A stretch of DNA of 64,000 nt from Agrococcus sp. Marseille-P2731 (GCF_900117395.1 NZ_FPEG01000003.1:372001-436000); one strand, 5' to 3'. Counted from the stretch's first letter, positions 1-8,740 are shown. Notes: generated by a model not told the origin, from the sequence alone. Numbers and translations: made by a program.

Positions 1-386
1 GGGATGCGGATCTGCGTCGCAGCGTCGGCCTCGCCGTTGACGAGCGCGCCCATCTCGAGGGCCGGACCCTCGAACGCGTAGCCCAGGCGCACGGCGGCGA
101 CACCGTCGGGGCTCAGCGGACCGGTCACATCGTGCTCCTCGACGACCGTGCCCGGCTCGCTCGGCTCCCCGGGGTCGGCTGGCGCGGGCGCCGAGGGTGC
201 GGGCTCGAAGTGCTCCTGCACGGGCGGCACCCGACCGGGGGCGACGTCCTCCGCGGGCCTCGGCGGGAGGTCTGCCTTCGCCCGCTCCTCGCTCGCCTGC
301 AGCGCAGCCAGGCGCGCCTCGGCCTCGCGCTGCGCCGTCCTGGCCGCCTCGATCTCCGCCTGCAGCTGTGCGAGCTCATCCGTCAT
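1..386 (-). CDS. HerA-like helicase/ATPase (DUF853 family), N-terminal part only
   Basis: Only the first 128 codons are inside the window; the gene runs off the left edge. Residues 1-45 form a charged, Ala/Glu-rich coiled coil beginning MTDELAQLQAEIEAA. A Pro/Ala linker follows, and then GYAFEGPALEMGALVNGEA, which matches the opening strand of DUF853 HerA-like proteins (GYxFEGPALELGALV) just before their first Walker motif. Those proteins are hexameric ATPases suspected to act in DNA processing. The start at 386 is supported by TAGGAT at 393-398, six bases before ATG with no Shine-Dalgarno, so the mRNA is probably leaderless. The ATPase core is outside the window, so the family call rests on one conserved segment. 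Confidence 0.6.
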   Translation of the reverse strand, partial: MTDELAQLQAEIEAARTAQREAEARLAALQASEERAKADLPPRPAEDVAPGRVPPVQEHFEPAPSAPAPADPGEPSEPGTVVEEHDVTGPLSPDGVAAVRLGYAFEGPALEMGALVNGEADAATQIRI

Positions 387-430
387 GCCGCAATCCTAGG
401 CGCGCCGCTGGATGCTGCCCTGCGACCGAC

Positions 431-1654
431 TCACTCGATCGGCGGCACGCTCCGAGGGCGCACGACGAGCCACAGCGCGCAGACCGCGAGCACGCCGCAG
501 ATCAGCATGATGGAGCCCATCGGGATCGCGTTCTGGATCTGGAAGAGCCCCACGATCGGGCTCACGAGGCCCGCGATCGACATGTTCAGGGCACCCAGCA
601 GCGACGCCGCGGTGCCCGCCTCGCCCGAGTGCCCCGCGAGCGCCAGCGTCTGCACGCACGGCATCGACAGGCCGAAGGCGAAGGCGAACAGCGCGAGCGG
701 CGGCACGAGCCCGACGATGCCGAGGCCTGCGACGTCCAGCGCGATGATGCCGGCCGCGCCGACCACGAGCAGCGCGGTCGAGACCGCCAGCACCCACTGC
801 GCGCCGAAGCGATTGGCAGCTCGACCAGCGGTCTGCGTGCCGACGAGCACGCCCACCGAGCAGAGGGCGAACACGAGTCCGAACTCGCCCGGCGAGAAGC
901 CGTAGACCTCCTGCAGCAGCAGCGAGGCGGTCGAGATGTAGGCGAACATGCCGCCGAAGATGCTCGCGCCGATGATCGCGACGCCGATGAAGACCCGGTC
1001 GGTCAGCACCGCTCGATAGCGCTGCCGCAGCGTCGAGTGGCCGGGCGCGTGCCGCAGCTGCGGCGGCAGCGTCTCGCGCAGGAACACCAGCTGCAGCACG
1101 ATCACGAGCACGGCGTATGCCGCGAGGACCCAGAAGAGCCCGCGCCAGTGCATGATCCCCACGAGCCAGGAGCCGATGACGGGCGCGGCGATCGGGGCGA
1201 TGCCGATCACGAGCGCGAGACGCGACAGCGCGGTCGTCAGCTGCTTGCCGCCGAACAGGTCGCGCACCATCGCCATGGCGACGACCGTGCCCGCGGCAGC
1301 GCCGAAGCCCTGGATCACCCGCATGAGCGAGAGCGTCACGATGTCGGGCGCCATCGCGACCGCGACGCTCGCGAGCACGTGCACGCTCGTGGCGATCAGC
1401 AGCGGCCTGCGCCGCCCGATGCGATCCGAGAGCGGCCCGACCACGAGCTGCCCGAAGGCGAACCCCAGGGTCGTGGCCGACAGCGTCAGCTGCACCGCCG
1501 CATCCGTCGTGCCGAAGTCCTCCTTCACCGCCGGGAACGCCGGCAGGTAGAGGTCGATCGTGAACGGCCCGAGGCCGGCGAGCAGGCCAAGGACGATCAG
1601 CGTCGTGACGCGGCGGCGCCTGGTGTACTGCGCGCCCGGCTGTGCGGCGCTCAC
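431..1654 (-). CDS. MFS drug-efflux transporter, Bcr/CflA type
   Basis: A 407-residue, 12-helix major facilitator. The opening helix reads GLLAGLGPFTIDLYLPAFP, the hallmark of the Bcr/CflA (DHA1) multidrug subfamily, and the loop 2-3 motif appears as GPLSDRIGRRRPL. It probably exports drugs or other small hydrophobic molecules by proton antiport; the substrate cannot be read from sequence. I choose the GTG at 1654 because it overlaps the TGA of the upstream amidohydrolase (GTGA, 4 bp), a translational-coupling arrangement, and because residues upstream of it are low-complexity and not MFS-like. The gene is therefore second in a two-gene operon. Confidence 0.9.
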   Translation of the reverse strand: MSAAQPGAQYTRRRRVTTLIVLGLLAGLGPFTIDLYLPAFPAVKEDFGTTDAAVQLTLSATTLGFAFGQLVVGPLSDRIGRRRPLLIATSVHVLASVAVAMAPDIVTLSLMRVIQGFGAAAGTVVAMAMVRDLFGGKQLTTALSRLALVIGIAPIAAPVIGSWLVGIMHWRGLFWVLAAYAVLVIVLQLVFLRETLPPQLRHAPGHSTLRQRYRAVLTDRVFIGVAIIGASIFGGMFAYISTASLLLQEVYGFSPGEFGLVFALCSVGVLVGTQTAGRAANRFGAQWVLAVSTALLVVGAAGIIALDVAGLGIVGLVPPLALFAFAFGLSMPCVQTLALAGHSGEAGTAASLLGALNMSIAGLVSPIVGLFQIQNAIPMGSIMLICGVLAVCALWLVVRPRSVPPIE

Positions 1655-2868
1655 TCGTGCGTGAGGCGCAGCGGCACCTCGTGGCGGGACGCGACGCGCT
1701 CCTCGCCCGTCGCTGCGTCGTGCTCGAAGACGACGCGGCCGTCGATCAGGACCGTGCGGGGTCGCGCCATCGGGTCCATCCAGTCGCCGCTCCACACGAC
1801 GATGTCGGCACGCTTGCCGACCGCGAGCGAGCCGACCTCGTCGGCGACGCCCAGCACCCGCGCGGGGTTGATCGTGATGGCCCGCAGCGCCGTCTCGCGA
1901 TCGAGCCCTTCGCGGACGGCGAGGGATGCCTGGTGCACGAGGAACGAGATCGGGATCACCGGGTGGTCGGTGATGATCGAGATCTCGACGCCCGCCTGCG
2001 CGAGCTTGCCGGGGTTGGAGATCGAGCGACCGCGCAGCTCCATCTTCGACTTGGTCGTGAAGAGCGGGCCGATCAGCACCGGCACGCCGCGCTCGGCGAG
2101 CAGGTCGGCGACCACGTGCGCCTCGGTGCCGTGATCGATGACGAGGTCGTAGCCGAACTCGGCCTGGATGCGCAGGGCCGTGACGATGTCATCGGCGCGG
2201 TGCGCGTGCTGCCGCCACGGGATCTCGCGGTCGAGCACCTTCACGAGCGCCTCCATCGTCAGGTCGACGTCGTGGCGCTTGTCGTTGTCGGGGTCGGCCT
2301 TGCGACGCCGGTAGCTCTGCGCCGCCACGAAGGCGTCGCGGATCACCTTGGCCGTGCCGAGGCGCGTCGAGGGCATGATCTTCTTCTCGCCGTAGACCCG
2401 CTTGGGGTTCTCGCCGAGCGCGCTCTTCACGCCGGCGGGCTCGCGGAGCACCATGTGGTCGACGATGCGGCCGTGGGTGTGCAGCGTGGTCGCCTGGCCG
2501 CCGATCGGGTTGCCGGAGCCCGGGTTGACGTTGACGGTCGTCACACCGCCCGCCAGCGCCAGGTCGAAGCCCTCGTCGAAGGGGTCGATCGCGTCGACCG
2601 TGCGCACGCCCGCCGTGTTGGGGTTCGTCATCTCGTTCGTGTCGCTCGCGCCGGGGCCGTCGCCCTCGGGGTGCACGCCGAGGTGCACGTGCGCGTCGAC
2701 GAGGCCGGGCGTGACCTGCGCCCCCTCGACGTCGAGCACGGTGGCATCCGCCGGCACAGCGACGTCGGCGCCGAGCTCGGCGATCCTCCCGTCGCGCACC
2801 AGCACGGTGCCCTCGAACTCGTCGCCCTCGACGGGCACGACACGGGCGTTGACGATGGCGAGCAGCAT
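1651..2868 (-). CDS. amidohydrolase (imidazolonepropionase-like metal-dependent hydrolase)
   Basis: A 405-residue TIM-barrel amidohydrolase. The metal site is visible: DAHVHLG with His60 and His62, further histidines in QHAHRADD and IDHGTEAH, and the catalytic Asp in ITDHPV. The N- and C-terminal beta-sandwich segments (LVRDGRIAELG; GKRADIVVWSGDWMDP) are typical of the imidazolonepropionase/dihydroorotase-like branch. It should hydrolyse a C-N bond in a cyclic amide or dipeptide-like substrate in the cytoplasm. ATG 2868 has a purine-rich ribosome site (AGGAAGAGGG), and a TAGGCT -10 lies at 2899-2904. It overlaps the downstream efflux transporter by 4 bp. The substrate is unknown. Confidence 0.85.
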   Translation of the reverse strand: MLLAIVNARVVPVEGDEFEGTVLVRDGRIAELGADVAVPADATVLDVEGAQVTPGLVDAHVHLGVHPEGDGPGASDTNEMTNPNTAGVRTVDAIDPFDEGFDLALAGGVTTVNVNPGSGNPIGGQATTLHTHGRIVDHMVLREPAGVKSALGENPKRVYGEKKIMPSTRLGTAKVIRDAFVAAQSYRRRKADPDNDKRHDVDLTMEALVKVLDREIPWRQHAHRADDIVTALRIQAEFGYDLVIDHGTEAHVVADLLAERGVPVLIGPLFTTKSKMELRGRSISNPGKLAQAGVEISIITDHPVIPISFLVHQASLAVREGLDRETALRAITINPARVLGVADEVGSLAVGKRADIVVWSGDWMDPMARPRTVLIDGRVVFEHDAATGEERVASRHEVPLRLTHE

Positions 2869-2942
2869 GATCCCTCTTCCTGTCAGACAGCGAGTTCCAG
2901 CCTACGCCTGATTAGCCCGACGAACGATTCCCGACTGCCTCG

Positions 2943-3004
2943 CCCCGTCCGCCCAGCAGGCTCCCACCGGGCTGCGCCAGGGTGGGGCGCAGAGACGGAC
3001 GGGG
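2943..3004 (+). other. long inverted repeat upstream of membrane-protein gene
   Basis: CCCCGTCCG at 2943-2951 is perfectly complementary to CGGACGGGG at 2996-3004. Inside are shorter pairs such as CCCACC with GGGTGGG. The 3' arm ends 20 bases before the ATG of the next gene, so the structure would sit in or just before its leader. Function is unknown; it could be a terminator or a structured leader. Confidence 0.35.
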
Positions 3005-3024
3005 ATGCGGTGACAGCACGGGCG

Positions 3025-3624
3025 ATGAGCGAGCGCTCGAGCGACCCCGCAGCGGCACTCGCTGCGGGCATGCGCCTCTGGGCGGGCGTCGCAGCCATCG
3101 CCGGCGGCCTGCTCGCCGCCGGAGCGTGGCTGCCGCAGGTCTCGGGCGCCGCCGAGATGCTGCTGGGCATCGGATCGGCCGCGGCCATGCTGGCCTCGAC
3201 GCTGCTGCTCATCACCGCGCTGCTCGGCAGGCGAACGCGGCTCGGCTGGGCCAGGCTCGGCGGCATCGCGCTCATCGTCTTCCACTGCTGGTGGCTCGTC
3301 GCGTGGGCGACGCCGCTGCTGCTCGGCGACCCGGACGCCGCGCCGAACGACGCCGGAGCGCTCGTGCGGCAGCTCGTGGGGCTCGCGGCCGCGACCGCGA
3401 TCGCCGCGCGCTGGCCGGTCTCGGGATTCGACCGCTGGTCGATGTTCCTCGTGGTCGCGTGCGACGTCCTCACGACCTACGGATGGGTCGCAGCGGCCTT
3501 CGGGAGCATGGCGGCCTTCGGGGCGCTCACGCTCACCTTGCCGCTGGCCCTCGTCGCCTTCGGCGCCGGTCACGCAGTCAGCGGGCTGCGCGCGGGCCGC
3601 GCCGCCCATCCGGCGCCCGCGTGA
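3025..3624 (+). CDS. polytopic membrane protein of unknown function
   Basis: A 199-residue protein that I do not recognise. It has about six hydrophobic segments (for example LWAGVAAIAGGLLAAGAWL, MLASTLLLITALLG, MFLVVACDVLTTYGWVAA, LTLTLPLALVAFGAGHAV) and short charged ends, so it is an integral membrane protein with no soluble domain and no enzymatic motif. A GTG at 3010 is in frame and could be used instead of ATG 3025; neither has a convincing Shine-Dalgarno. The gene stands alone between two genes of the opposite strand, so context gives no function. Confidence 0.7.
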   Translation: MSERSSDPAAALAAGMRLWAGVAAIAGGLLAAGAWLPQVSGAAEMLLGIGSAAAMLASTLLLITALLGRRTRLGWARLGGIALIVFHCWWLVAWATPLLLGDPDAAPNDAGALVRQLVGLAAATAIAARWPVSGFDRWSMFLVVACDVLTTYGWVAAAFGSMAAFGALTLTLPLALVAFGAGHAVSGLRAGRAAHPAPA

Positions 3625-3654
3625 CGACCGCGCGACCGCGCACCGGCGACGGCC

Positions 3655-4101
3655 TCAGTCGTCGAAGTGCTCCTCGAGGCGGGTGAGGCAGTCCTGCCAG
3701 CCCTCGCGCAGCGGCTCGAGCTCGTCGAGCGGGCCGGTCTGCGTGACGCGCACGTGCGTGCCGTCGCCGAGCTCGTCGAACTCGATCACGACGAGGTCCT
3801 CGCGCTGGTCGCCGCCCTCGTAGTTGCTCATCCAGTCCCAGAGGAGCACGATGCGCTTGGCCTCGTCGAGCTGCAGGAACCGCCCCTGCACGCCGAAGCC
3901 GCCCGTGGCGGTGCGGAACCGGTAGCTGCCGCCCTCGCGCGCATCCACCTCGTAGCTCGTGTCGCCGAACATCGGCCACCACCACTGCTCGAAGCCCTCG
4001 GCCGTCGTCCAGAGCTCCCACACCGCATCCGCCGAGGCCATCACGAAGGCCTCGATCTCGGTGCGCTCGACCTCGTCGGGGATCTCGATTCGCTCGCTCA
4101 T
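3655..4101 (-). CDS. SRPBCC / AHSA1-like START-domain protein
   Basis: A 148-residue protein with the single helix-grip fold of the SRPBCC superfamily, Aha1 C-terminal-like (activator of Hsp90 ATPase homologue) branch. Visible marks are the opening EIPDEVERTEIEAFVMASADAVWELWTT, the WWWPMFGD segment and the long C-terminal helix LREGWQDCLTRLEEHFDD that closes the cavity. These proteins bind small hydrophobic ligands, and bacterial members are mostly uncharacterised. The start at ATG 4101 is set by TAGCGT at 4108-4113, six bases upstream, with no Shine-Dalgarno, so translation is probably leaderless. It is divergent from the MFS gene at 4184. Confidence 0.85.
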   Translation of the reverse strand: MSERIEIPDEVERTEIEAFVMASADAVWELWTTAEGFEQWWWPMFGDTSYEVDAREGGSYRFRTATGGFGVQGRFLQLDEAKRIVLLWDWMSNYEGGDQREDLVVIEFDELGDGTHVRVTQTGPLDELEPLREGWQDCLTRLEEHFDD

Positions 4102-4183
4102 GCCGCAACGCTAGCCCTGGAGACCAGGCGCCGCACTATCGTGGGTCCGTCTGGCCCAGTGCGCCCCCGACGAGAGGCCCCGC

Positions 4184-5557
4184 ATGCCCGTGCTCCCCGC
4201 CACTGACGGCGCCACCCGCTCCGAGCGGCTCGACCACCTGCCCTTCACCCGCAAGCACGGCCGCCTGCTCGGCACCTCCGGCATCGGCTGGGCGCTCGAC
4301 GCGATGGATGTGGGGCTCATCGCCTTCGTCATCGCGGCGCTCGGCGAGCAGTGGGGGCTGACCGGCGCCGACAAGGGCTGGATCGCGTCGGTCGGCTTCA
4401 TGGGCATGGCGCTCGGCGCGACCCTCGGCGGACTGCTCGCCGACCGCATCGGCCGCCGCAGCGTCTTCGCGCTGACGCTGCTCGTCTACGGGCTCGCGAC
4501 CGGAGCCTCGGCGCTCGTCGGCTCGCTCGCGGCGCTGCTGGTGCTGCGGTTCGTCGTGGGGCTCGGCCTCGGTGCCGAGCTGCCCGTCGCCTCCACGCTC
4601 ATCAGCGAGTTCGCGCCCAAGCGCATCCGCGGCCGCGTCGTCGTGTGGCTGGAGGCCTTCTGGGCGGTCGGCTGGATCGCGGCGGCCGTCATCGGCACCT
4701 TCGTCGTCGGCACCTCCGACGACGGGTGGCGATGGGGCCTCGCCATCGGCATGGCGCCGGCGCTGTTCTCGATCGTGGTGCGCTGGGGCATGCCCGAGTC
4801 GGTGCGGTTCCTCGAGTCGAAGGGCCGCTTCTCGGAGGCGGAGCGCACCGTGCGCCCCTTCGAGGAGGCGGCGGGCATCGCCGCACCGAGCTCGCTGCCC
4901 GACCTCGAGCCGAGCGCAGCCGTCCAGCAGGGCACGGCGGATGCGGTGCAGGCGACCGCGGGCGAGCCGCGGGTGTCGATCTGGTCGCCGGCGCTCCGCC
5001 GCCGCACCATCGCGCTGTGGACCGTCTGGTTCTGCATCAACTTCTCGTACTACGGCGCGTTCATCTGGATCCCGTCGCTGCTGGTCGAGCAGGGCTTCTC
5101 GCTCGTGCGCTCCTTCGAGTTCACGCTCATCATCACGGTCGCGCAGCTGCCGGGCTACGCGGTCGCCGCGTTCCTGATCGAGCGCTGGGGCAGGCGGCCG
5201 ACGCTCACGGCCTTCCTGATCGGCTCTGCGCTCGCCGCAGCCTGGTACGGCACGGCATCCACCGAGGCGATGATCATCGCGGCCGGCTGCACCCTGTCGT
5301 TCTTCAACCTCGGTGCGTGGGGCGCGCTCTACGCCATCGGGCCGGAGCTCTACCCGACGAACGTGCGCGGCACGGGCACGGGCGCAGCCGCGGGCTTCGG
5401 CCGCATCGCATCGATCCTGGCGCCGCTCGCCGTGCCGCTGCTGCTGGGCAGCGGCGGCGGCTCGCTGCTGCTCTTCGGGGTCTTCGCGGCCGCGTTCACG
5501 ATCGCGGCGGTCGCCGCCTGGACCCTCCCCGAGCTGCGCGGCAGGTCGCTCGAGTGA
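4184..5557 (+). CDS. MFS transporter, NaiP/sugar-porter-like
   Basis: A 457-residue, 12-helix major facilitator. The N-terminus FTRKHGRLLGTSGIGWALDA with the acidic helix-1 residues (ALDAMDVGL), the loop motif GGLLADRIGRRSVF and the second-half motif ERWGRRPT resemble Bacillus NaiP/YceI (nicotinate) and related metabolite:proton symporters. The central loop (about residues 215-270) is long, as in that group. The substrate is probably a small organic acid or vitamin, which is inference. ATG 4184 has GAGAGG upstream, and TATCGT at 4137-4142 is a likely -10. It is convergent with the cystathionine gene. Confidence 0.85.
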   Translation: MPVLPATDGATRSERLDHLPFTRKHGRLLGTSGIGWALDAMDVGLIAFVIAALGEQWGLTGADKGWIASVGFMGMALGATLGGLLADRIGRRSVFALTLLVYGLATGASALVGSLAALLVLRFVVGLGLGAELPVASTLISEFAPKRIRGRVVVWLEAFWAVGWIAAAVIGTFVVGTSDDGWRWGLAIGMAPALFSIVVRWGMPESVRFLESKGRFSEAERTVRPFEEAAGIAAPSSLPDLEPSAAVQQGTADAVQATAGEPRVSIWSPALRRRTIALWTVWFCINFSYYGAFIWIPSLLVEQGFSLVRSFEFTLIITVAQLPGYAVAAFLIERWGRRPTLTAFLIGSALAAAWYGTASTEAMIIAAGCTLSFFNLGAWGALYAIGPELYPTNVRGTGTGAAAGFGRIASILAPLAVPLLLGSGGGSLLLFGVFAAAFTIAAVAAWTLPELRGRSLE

Positions 5558-5587
5558 CGGCGGGCGCGACGGCCGCCGCTCCCGCCG
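5558..5587. terminator. bidirectional stem-loop between convergent genes
   Basis: CGGCGGG at 5558-5564 pairs with CCCGCCG at 5581-5587. It lies exactly in the 30-base gap between the MFS gene and the cystathionine gene. There is no U-tract, as is usual for actinobacterial terminators, so the call rests on stem and position. Confidence 0.45.
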
Positions 5588-6790
5588 CTACCTGAGCGCG
5601 TCGAGCGCCTGCCGCAGGTCCGCGACCAGGTCGTCAGCGTCCTCGAGGCCGACGGAGAGCCGCAGCAGGTCCTCGGGCACGGCCAGCTCGGTGCCCTGCA
5701 CCGACGCGTGCGTCATCTCCGACGGATAGCAGACGAGCGACTCGATGCCCCCGAGCGACTCCGCGAGCTGGAAGAGCCGCGTGCCACCCACGAGCTCGTG
5801 CACGGCCGGCACTCCCCCGCGCAGCTGCAGCGACACCATGCCCCCGAAGCCGCGCATCTGCCGCTGCGCGAGCGCGTGCTGCGGGTGGTCGGGCAGCCCC
5901 GGGTAGTGCACGGCGGCGACGGCCGGGTGGCCGACGAGCGACTCGGCGACCGCCTGCGCGTTCGCGCAGTGCCGCTCGACGCGCACGGCGAGGGTCTTGA
6001 GCGAGCGGCTCGTCAGCCAGGCATCGAACGGGCTGTTCACCGCGCCCACCGCGAACTGCTGGAACCCGACGCGCTCCGCGAGCGCCGCATCCGCCGTCGC
6101 CACCGCACCGCCGACGAGGTCGGAGTGGCCGCCGATGTACTTCGTGGTCGAGTGCACGACGGCGTCGGCGCCGAGCGCGAGCGGCTGCTGCAGGTACGGC
6201 GTCGCGAAGGTGTTGTCGGCGACGACGACCGCTCCCGCGGCGTGCCCGATCTCGGCGAGGCCGGCGATGTCGGCGATCTTCATGAGCGGGTTCGAGGGCG
6301 TCTCGACCCACAGCACGCGAGTGTTCGGGCGCAGGGACGCGCGCACGGCATCGAGGTCTGAGGCGTCGGCCGTCGAGATCTCGATGCCCCACTGCGCGTG
6401 GATCTGCGAGACGAGGCGATGGGTGCCGCCATAGACGTCGTTGCCCATCAGCACGTGGTCGCCGGGCTTCAGCACCGCGCGCAGCAGGGCGTCCTCGGCC
6501 GCGAGGCCGGAGCCGAACGAGAAGGCGTGCGAGCCGCCCTCGAGGCTCGCGAGCTGCTGCTGCAGCGCATCGCGGCTCGGGTTGCCGCCGCGCGAGTACT
6601 CGTAGCCGTCGCGGAACCCGCCGACACCGTCCTGCACGAAGGTCGACGTCATGAAGATCGGCGGGATGACCGCGCCCGTGCGCGGGTCGAACGGCTGCCC
6701 GTCGTGGATCGCCCGCGTCGAGAAGCCGTGCGCCTCGGCTGCGGTGCGCGCTGCCTCGCGCGGGGCGGATGCGTTCGGCTCGGTCGTCAT
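5588..6790 (-). CDS. metB: cystathionine gamma-synthase / gamma-lyase family PLP enzyme
   Basis: A 400-residue fold-type I PLP enzyme of the Cys/Met metabolism family. The Schiff-base lysine is Lys217 in STTKYIGGHSD, the PLP-binding Asp is Asp192 in ADNTFATP, and substrate-site residues occur in YEYSRGGNPSR. Family members either make cystathionine from O-acyl-homoserine or cleave cystathionine to cysteine, and sequence alone does not separate these well. The neighbour is decisive: cbs lies upstream on the same strand with one base between stop and start, so the pair probably runs reverse transsulfuration (homocysteine to cystathionine to cysteine), making this enzyme a gamma-lyase in practice. 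ATG 6790 is the start nearest the conserved domain. Confidence 0.88.
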   Translation of the reverse strand: MTTEPNASAPREAARTAAEAHGFSTRAIHDGQPFDPRTGAVIPPIFMTSTFVQDGVGGFRDGYEYSRGGNPSRDALQQQLASLEGGSHAFSFGSGLAAEDALLRAVLKPGDHVLMGNDVYGGTHRLVSQIHAQWGIEISTADASDLDAVRASLRPNTRVLWVETPSNPLMKIADIAGLAEIGHAAGAVVVADNTFATPYLQQPLALGADAVVHSTTKYIGGHSDLVGGAVATADAALAERVGFQQFAVGAVNSPFDAWLTSRSLKTLAVRVERHCANAQAVAESLVGHPAVAAVHYPGLPDHPQHALAQRQMRGFGGMVSLQLRGGVPAVHELVGGTRLFQLAESLGGIESLVCYPSEMTHASVQGTELAVPEDLLRLSVGLEDADDLVADLRQALDALR

Positions 6791-6791
6791 G

Positions 6792-8231
6792 TCAGGCCTC
6801 CTTCGAGAGGTGGGAGAGCAGGTCGGTGCGGGTGATGACGCCGACGGGCTTGGCGTCCTCGAGCACGAGCACGGCGTCGGCCGACCGCAGGGCCGTGCGC
6901 AGCGCATCCACCGACTCGGTCACGCCCAGCTGCGGCAGGCGCGCCCCGAGGTGCGCCGAGACGGGGTCGGCGAGCTGCGCCTCCTCGGCGAACACCGCGT
7001 CGAGCAGCGAGCGCTCGTCGACGGCGCCGGCGACCTCGCCGACCACGACCGGCGGCTCGGCCGTGAGCACGGGCAGCTGGCTGACGCCGAACTCGCGCAT
7101 GATCTCGATCGCGTCGTGCACCGTGTCAGTCGGGTGCGCGTGCACGAGGGCGGGGAGCGCACCTGCCGCGCCGGTGCGGGCCTTGCCGGTCAGCACATCG
7201 CGCACGGTCGTGCCGCTGTCGGGTCCGGCGAAGCCGTAGGAGCGCATCCAGGCGTCCGAGTAGACCTTCTGCAGGTAGCCGCGGCCGGAATCCGGCAGCA
7301 GCACCACGACGACCGCGTCGGCGGGCAGCCCCTCGGCGACGCGCAGCGCAGCGACCACGGCCATGCCGCTCGAGCCGCCGACCAGCAGGCCCTCCTCGCG
7401 GGCGAGGCGGCGGGTCATGGCGAACGACGCGGCGTCGTCGACGGCGATGACCTCGTCGACGACGCTCGGGTCGTAGTTGCCGGGCCACATGTCCTCGCCC
7501 ACGCCCTCGACGAGGTAGGGGCGGCCCGTGCCGCCGGAGTAGATCGACCCCTCGGGGTCGGCGGCGATGATGCGCACGCGCTCGCGCTCGGCCGCGCCGC
7601 TGCCGGGCCCCGCGCCATCCGCTCGCCCCTCGCCCGCCGAGGACACGCGGCGCAGGTACCTGCCGGTGCCGGTGATCGTGCCGCCGGTGCCGGCGCCTGC
7701 GACGAAGTGCGTCACCCGGCCATCGGTGTCGCGCCAGATCTCGGGGCCGGTGCTCGCCTCGTGGGCCGCGGGCGCCGCGGGGTTGAAGAACTGGTTGGGC
7801 TGGAAGGCGCCCTCGATCTGCTCGGTGAGGCGGTTGGCGACGCCGTAGTAGCTCTCGGGGCTGTCGGGCGCGACCGAGGTCGGCGTGACGACGACCTCTG
7901 CACCGTAGGCGCGCAGCGTGGCCCGCTTGTCCTCGGAGACCTTGTCGGGGCACACGAAGACGCAGCGGTAGCCCCGCTGCTGGGCCACGAGCGCGAGCCC
8001 GACGCCGGTATTGCCGCTCGTCGGCTCGACGATGGTGCCGCCGGGGCCGAGCAGGCCCTTCGCCTCGGCGTCCTCGATCATCGCCGCCGCGATGCGATCC
8101 TTGACCGAGCCGCCCGGGTTCATGAACTCGACCTTCGCGAGCACGGTCGCGGCGATCCCCTCGGTGACCTTCGACAGCCTGACGAGCGGGGTGTCGCCGA
8201 TCGTCTCCACGATCGACTCTGCGTAGCGCAT
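6792..8231 (-). CDS. cbs: cystathionine beta-synthase
   Basis: A 479-residue PLP fold-type II enzyme. PLP lysine is Lys44 in NPGGSVKDR. The phosphate/substrate loops are EPTSGNTGVG (about 69-78), the glycine-rich GAGTGGTITGTGRYLR and GGSSGMAVVAAL. A C-terminal tandem CBS (Bateman) pair starts near residue 340, with the last motif PVGVITRTDLLSHL. It condenses homocysteine and serine to cystathionine. The CBS pair distinguishes it from O-acetylserine sulfhydrylase and suggests allosteric control by a ligand. ATG 8231 opens directly on the conserved ESIVETIGDTPLVRLS. It is first in a two-gene operon with the cystathionine gamma-synthase/lyase gene. Confidence 0.92.
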   Translation of the reverse strand: MRYAESIVETIGDTPLVRLSKVTEGIAATVLAKVEFMNPGGSVKDRIAAAMIEDAEAKGLLGPGGTIVEPTSGNTGVGLALVAQQRGYRCVFVCPDKVSEDKRATLRAYGAEVVVTPTSVAPDSPESYYGVANRLTEQIEGAFQPNQFFNPAAPAAHEASTGPEIWRDTDGRVTHFVAGAGTGGTITGTGRYLRRVSSAGEGRADGAGPGSGAAERERVRIIAADPEGSIYSGGTGRPYLVEGVGEDMWPGNYDPSVVDEVIAVDDAASFAMTRRLAREEGLLVGGSSGMAVVAALRVAEGLPADAVVVVLLPDSGRGYLQKVYSDAWMRSYGFAGPDSGTTVRDVLTGKARTGAAGALPALVHAHPTDTVHDAIEIMREFGVSQLPVLTAEPPVVVGEVAGAVDERSLLDAVFAEEAQLADPVSAHLGARLPQLGVTESVDALRTALRSADAVLVLEDAKPVGVITRTDLLSHLSKEA

Positions 8232-8297
8232 GGGGCCTCCTGCCTTGCCGCACGAGCCTATCGCCGCGCCGTCGCGCGCCTCCGGCATCATGGGGTG

Positions 8298-8675
8298 GTG
8301 GATGCGCGCAGGGAGCTCGTGGTCGAGCTCGTGCTGCGATGCGTCGAGCTGGTCCCCGCGGGGCGCGTCGCCTCCTACGGCACCATCGCCGAGATCTGCG
8401 GCATCGGTCCCCGGGAGGTCGGCGCCGTCATGCGCCACTGGTCCGACGGACTGCCCTGGTGGCGGGTGACGAACCACTCGGGCGACTTCGCCCCCGACCT
8501 GCTCGAGCGGGCGCTGCCGCACTGGCAGGAGGAGGGCATCGCCGTGAAGCCGAGCGGGCGCGGCTGCCGCTACCGCGATCACGCGGCCGACGTGCAGGAG
8601 CTCGCCCAACAGTGGCGGGAGGCGACCGCCGACCTGCCGAGCCTCGTCGCGGTCGCGCGCAGCGCATCCGTCTGA
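8298..8675 (+). CDS. alkyltransferase-like protein (ATL), inactive MGMT homologue
   Basis: A 125-residue protein with the DNA-binding fold of O6-methylguanine methyltransferases. RVASYGTIAEICG, PREVGAVM and GLPWWRVTNHSGD are the helix-turn-helix and active-site segments. The PCHRV motif of true methyltransferases appears as PWWRV, so the alkyl-accepting cysteine is replaced by tryptophan. That substitution defines ATL proteins, which bind O6-alkylguanine and pass it to nucleotide excision repair. The start is GTG 8298; GTG 8295 is an alternative. CATCAT at 8286-8291 lies six bases upstream, suggesting a leaderless transcript. Confidence 0.85.
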   Translation: MDARRELVVELVLRCVELVPAGRVASYGTIAEICGIGPREVGAVMRHWSDGLPWWRVTNHSGDFAPDLLERALPHWQEEGIAVKPSGRGCRYRDHAADVQELAQQWREATADLPSLVAVARSASV

Positions 8676-8683
8676 CGCACGAA

Positions 8684-8714
8684 GGACGGGCGGCCCCGAT
8701 GGAGCCGCCCGTCC
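8684..8714. terminator. bidirectional terminator between ATL and sugar-binding protein genes
   Basis: GGACGGGCGGC at 8684-8694 is a perfect 11-bp partner of GCCGCCCGTCC at 8704-8714, with a 9-base loop. It lies between two convergent genes and can serve both. Confidence 0.75.
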
Positions 8715-8740
8715 GCACGAGTCGTGAGACCCGCTGCCTC

